This document shows positions 62,721 through 64,000 of a DNA stretch of 64,000 nt, in pieces. The notes under the pieces are model-generated. The model made no database searches and was not told the origin of the DNA. It saw only the letters and a list, made by a program, of their open reading frames with translations. A program made the position numbers and the translations under genes. The DNA lies in NCBI GenBank assembly GCA_018396535.1, contig JAGTQC010000001.1, forward strand, positions 224,827-288,826. The letters are read 5' to 3'. Origin of the DNA: Candidatus Bathyarchaeota archaeon (GTDB lineage Archaea; Thermoproteota; CALKCG01; B24; DRYS01). Within the stretch, counting starts at the first letter, position 1. Every line of letters starts with the position of its first letter.

Positions 62721-63029
62721 ATGGCGGAGATCTGCCCTATATGCGGGCTTCCTAAAGATTTATGCGTCTGCAAACAGATAAGCCAGGAGCAGCAGCGTAT
62801 CGTTATAAAACTTGAGAAGGTTCGTTTCGGTAAACCTGTAACCATAATCAATGGTATAATAGCTAACGATAAAGAGTTGAGGAAGCTTGCTCAAGCTCTC
62901 AAATCCATATGCGCATGCGGCGGCACTGCTAAGGATAATAAGATACTACTTCAAGGCGATCATAGATCTAAGGTTCGAGATTACCTAGTTAGTGTAGGCT
63001 ACAAAGCTGAGAATATAGATGTAGAGTAG
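62721..63029 (+). CDS. Translation initiation factor aIF1 (SUI1)
   Basis: A 102-residue SUI1-family protein. An N-terminal Cys motif (CPICGLPKDLCVCKQ, residues 5-19) precedes the SUI1 fold (VIKLEKVRFGKPVTIINGI, KSICACGGTAKDNKILLQGDH), which binds the small ribosomal subunit and supports start-codon fidelity. Length and motifs match archaeal aIF1. The gene follows PGK by 67 bp with its own promoter. Confidence 0.93.
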   Translation: MAEICPICGLPKDLCVCKQISQEQQRIVIKLEKVRFGKPVTIINGIIANDKELRKLAQALKSICACGGTAKDNKILLQGDHRSKVRDYLVSVGYKAENIDVE

Positions 63030-63283
63030 GGTAGCATCATACGGATATGATAGAGAGTTACATATAATCCTACCAGTAAGCCTATGCTATCTAGGTTACT
63101 AATCATATCTTTCTACTTTAAATACTCTTAAAAACAGTAGCTAAGATTATACATATATATCTATATGTGAAGTTTTAATAGAGAAAGTTTATCAAATATT
63201 ATCAGATATCTAAAACTTCATGAAATTGAAAATTAAGTATATTCCTCAACCTTTATATTTAAATAAAATCTAATATAATTATG

Positions 63284-64000
63284 TTAAGATTGGTAGCGAT
63301 GTGAAAGCATAAGTAGGAGTTCATGATACTCCTGGTTTACCCTACCATACTTTTCTTTGATAATCATGCTGATTTTATACCAATCCTGGGATATTTTCGG
63401 CCATAAATCGCTAGCCATTAAATGCTTTACCACATATTCTTTTAATGGTTTTTCACGTCTAATCATTCCCTGACGCCATTCAAAGCTTATGAGACCCGTA
63501 CGCTTCAAGTATTGGATCATATGGCCTACCTGATGATAGTCTATCGGGTATTCTATACTTCTCTCTAAATCCTCTAGGAGAGAATCTACGGCTATCTCAT
63601 CTTCTGGTCTCAGACATATGGTAGCTATAACGTTCTGGATAAGCTTTGCAGCTTTGGTTAGGTATACACCCATCCTCTTCGGAGGGATGAGGATTTGTTC
63701 AAGACGATAACCATACCTTCTGTAAAACCAGCTCTTAACAATCTCAGCTAGGATTATATGGTCGTCATCGCCTATGAGCACTATAGACTTATCAGCCAAG
63801 TCATTATAATAATGCATTAGCGCCACCCTCGCTATTACGTCTCTCTCGCACATATAACCTTGAAAGAAATTTACGTCTGGTTGAGGCCTATCTTTAACTA
63901 TCTCTGAAAACTTCTTAGCGACCTCCTCAAACCTTCCAGCGAAGGTTATTCTCTTCCCCTCACATTTACTGCATCTCCCACTCTTAAATTCTAGAGTCCT
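63284..64000 (-). CDS. BpsA-like protein with diverged C-terminal half (5' end outside window)
   Basis: The minus-strand frame is open to the window edge, so only the C-terminal 238 residues are visible. The first part has a Cys pair (GRCSKCEG) and then EIVKDRPQPDVNFFQGYMCERDVIARVALMHYYNDL and VLIGDDD. This closely follows the junction to the catalytic domain of N4-bis(aminopropyl)spermidine synthase (BpsA/DUF43). After GDDDH the family would continue with a DIDERLL-type SAM-like domain. Instead a helical segment (IILAEIVKSWFYRRYGYRLEQI, later VGHMIQYLKRTGLISF) follows to the stop. Branched polyamine synthesis fits a thermophile, but the changed end makes the activity uncertain. Confidence 0.6.
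   Translation of the reverse strand, partial: RTLEFKSGRCSKCEGKRITFAGRFEEVAKKFSEIVKDRPQPDVNFFQGYMCERDVIARVALMHYYNDLADKSIVLIGDDDHIILAEIVKSWFYRRYGYRLEQILIPPKRMGVYLTKAAKLIQNVIATICLRPEDEIAVDSLLEDLERSIEYPIDYHQVGHMIQYLKRTGLISFEWRQGMIRREKPLKEYVVKHLMASDLWPKISQDWYKISMIIKEKYGRVNQEYHELLLMLSHRYQS

Noticed and set aside
1..64000. CRISPR arrays, insertion sequences, integrases, rRNA genes
   Set aside because: No regularly spaced repeats, transposase or recombinase motifs or rRNA sequences were found by eye.

Overview
The window comes from a thermophilic archaeon, most likely a Thermoproteota (Crenarchaeota-type) lineage. It carries archaeal aRF1 with NIKS and GGQ motifs, an aIF1/SUI1 factor, a GPN-loop GTPase, an archaeal class I CCA-adding enzyme, a COG2112-type kinase, a UPF0200 kinase, an archaeal-type PGK and an ADP-forming acyl-CoA synthetase. 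Starts are often GTG or TTG, TATA boxes lie about 25-45 bp upstream of starts, and codon use is rich in ATA, AGG and AGA. No rRNA, CRISPR array, insertion sequence or integrase was seen. Three tRNA genes are present: Arg-TCT, Ser-GCT and Pro-GGG.

Layout. 1-4.8 kb: the tail of a membrane protein, a sugar-mutarotase-like protein, an RNase Z-like hydrolase, an ECF-type transporter with a perfect 22-bp palindrome at its promoter, a decayed ceramidase-like gene and a HEPN/MNT pair. 4.9-11.4 kb: a URO-D family protein, an Eis-like acetyltransferase, a Cys-cluster protein, a ZIP transporter, a gene-poor stretch with decayed small ORFs, a DUF4405 protein, a LUD protein and an M52-like protease. 11.8-16.9 kb: tRNA-Arg overlapping the end of a CDF transporter, a HAD hydrolase, an M20 peptidase, a GPN GTPase and an HTH regulator. 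17-24 kb: an acyl-CoA synthetase with a BioD-like/DRTGG partner, NAD kinase convergent with aRF1, a tyrosine-heptad coiled-coil transglutaminase-like protein and tRNA-Ser. 24-34.5 kb: membrane and accessory genes, then a complete Opp/Dpp ABC importer whose binding protein carries a PEGA domain and a C-terminal anchor.

34.8-46.5 kb: a short type IA topoisomerase, an ABC-2 exporter with two permeases, ThiI, an AbrB-PhoU regulator, a GH38 alpha-mannosidase and an OPT-like transporter. 46.8-50 kb: a cluster of an SPFH protein with three zinc ribbons, a coiled-coil protein, two small membrane proteins and an arrestin-like zinc-ribbon protein. This is the best candidate for a poorly described system. 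50-57.7 kb: an Ldh2-type dehydrogenase, an MBL hydrolase, a decayed thrombospondin-3-like gene, tRNA-Pro, a class II amidotransferase, a tautomerase, a tRNA/RNA-processing operon (2H phosphodiesterase, CCA enzyme, kinase) and an enolase-superfamily enzyme. 57.7-64 kb: a radical SAM activase, UPF0200, an iron alcohol dehydrogenase, a bacterial-type GAPDH next to an archaeal PGK, aIF1, and the C-terminal part of a protein that begins like the polyamine enzyme BpsA but then diverges.

The combination of sugar, peptide and acyl-CoA enzymes (Opp importer, mannosidase, enolase-superfamily enzyme, ADP-forming synthetase, GAPDH/PGK) suggests a heterotroph that takes up peptides or oligosaccharides and makes ATP at substrate level. 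This lifestyle is inferred.
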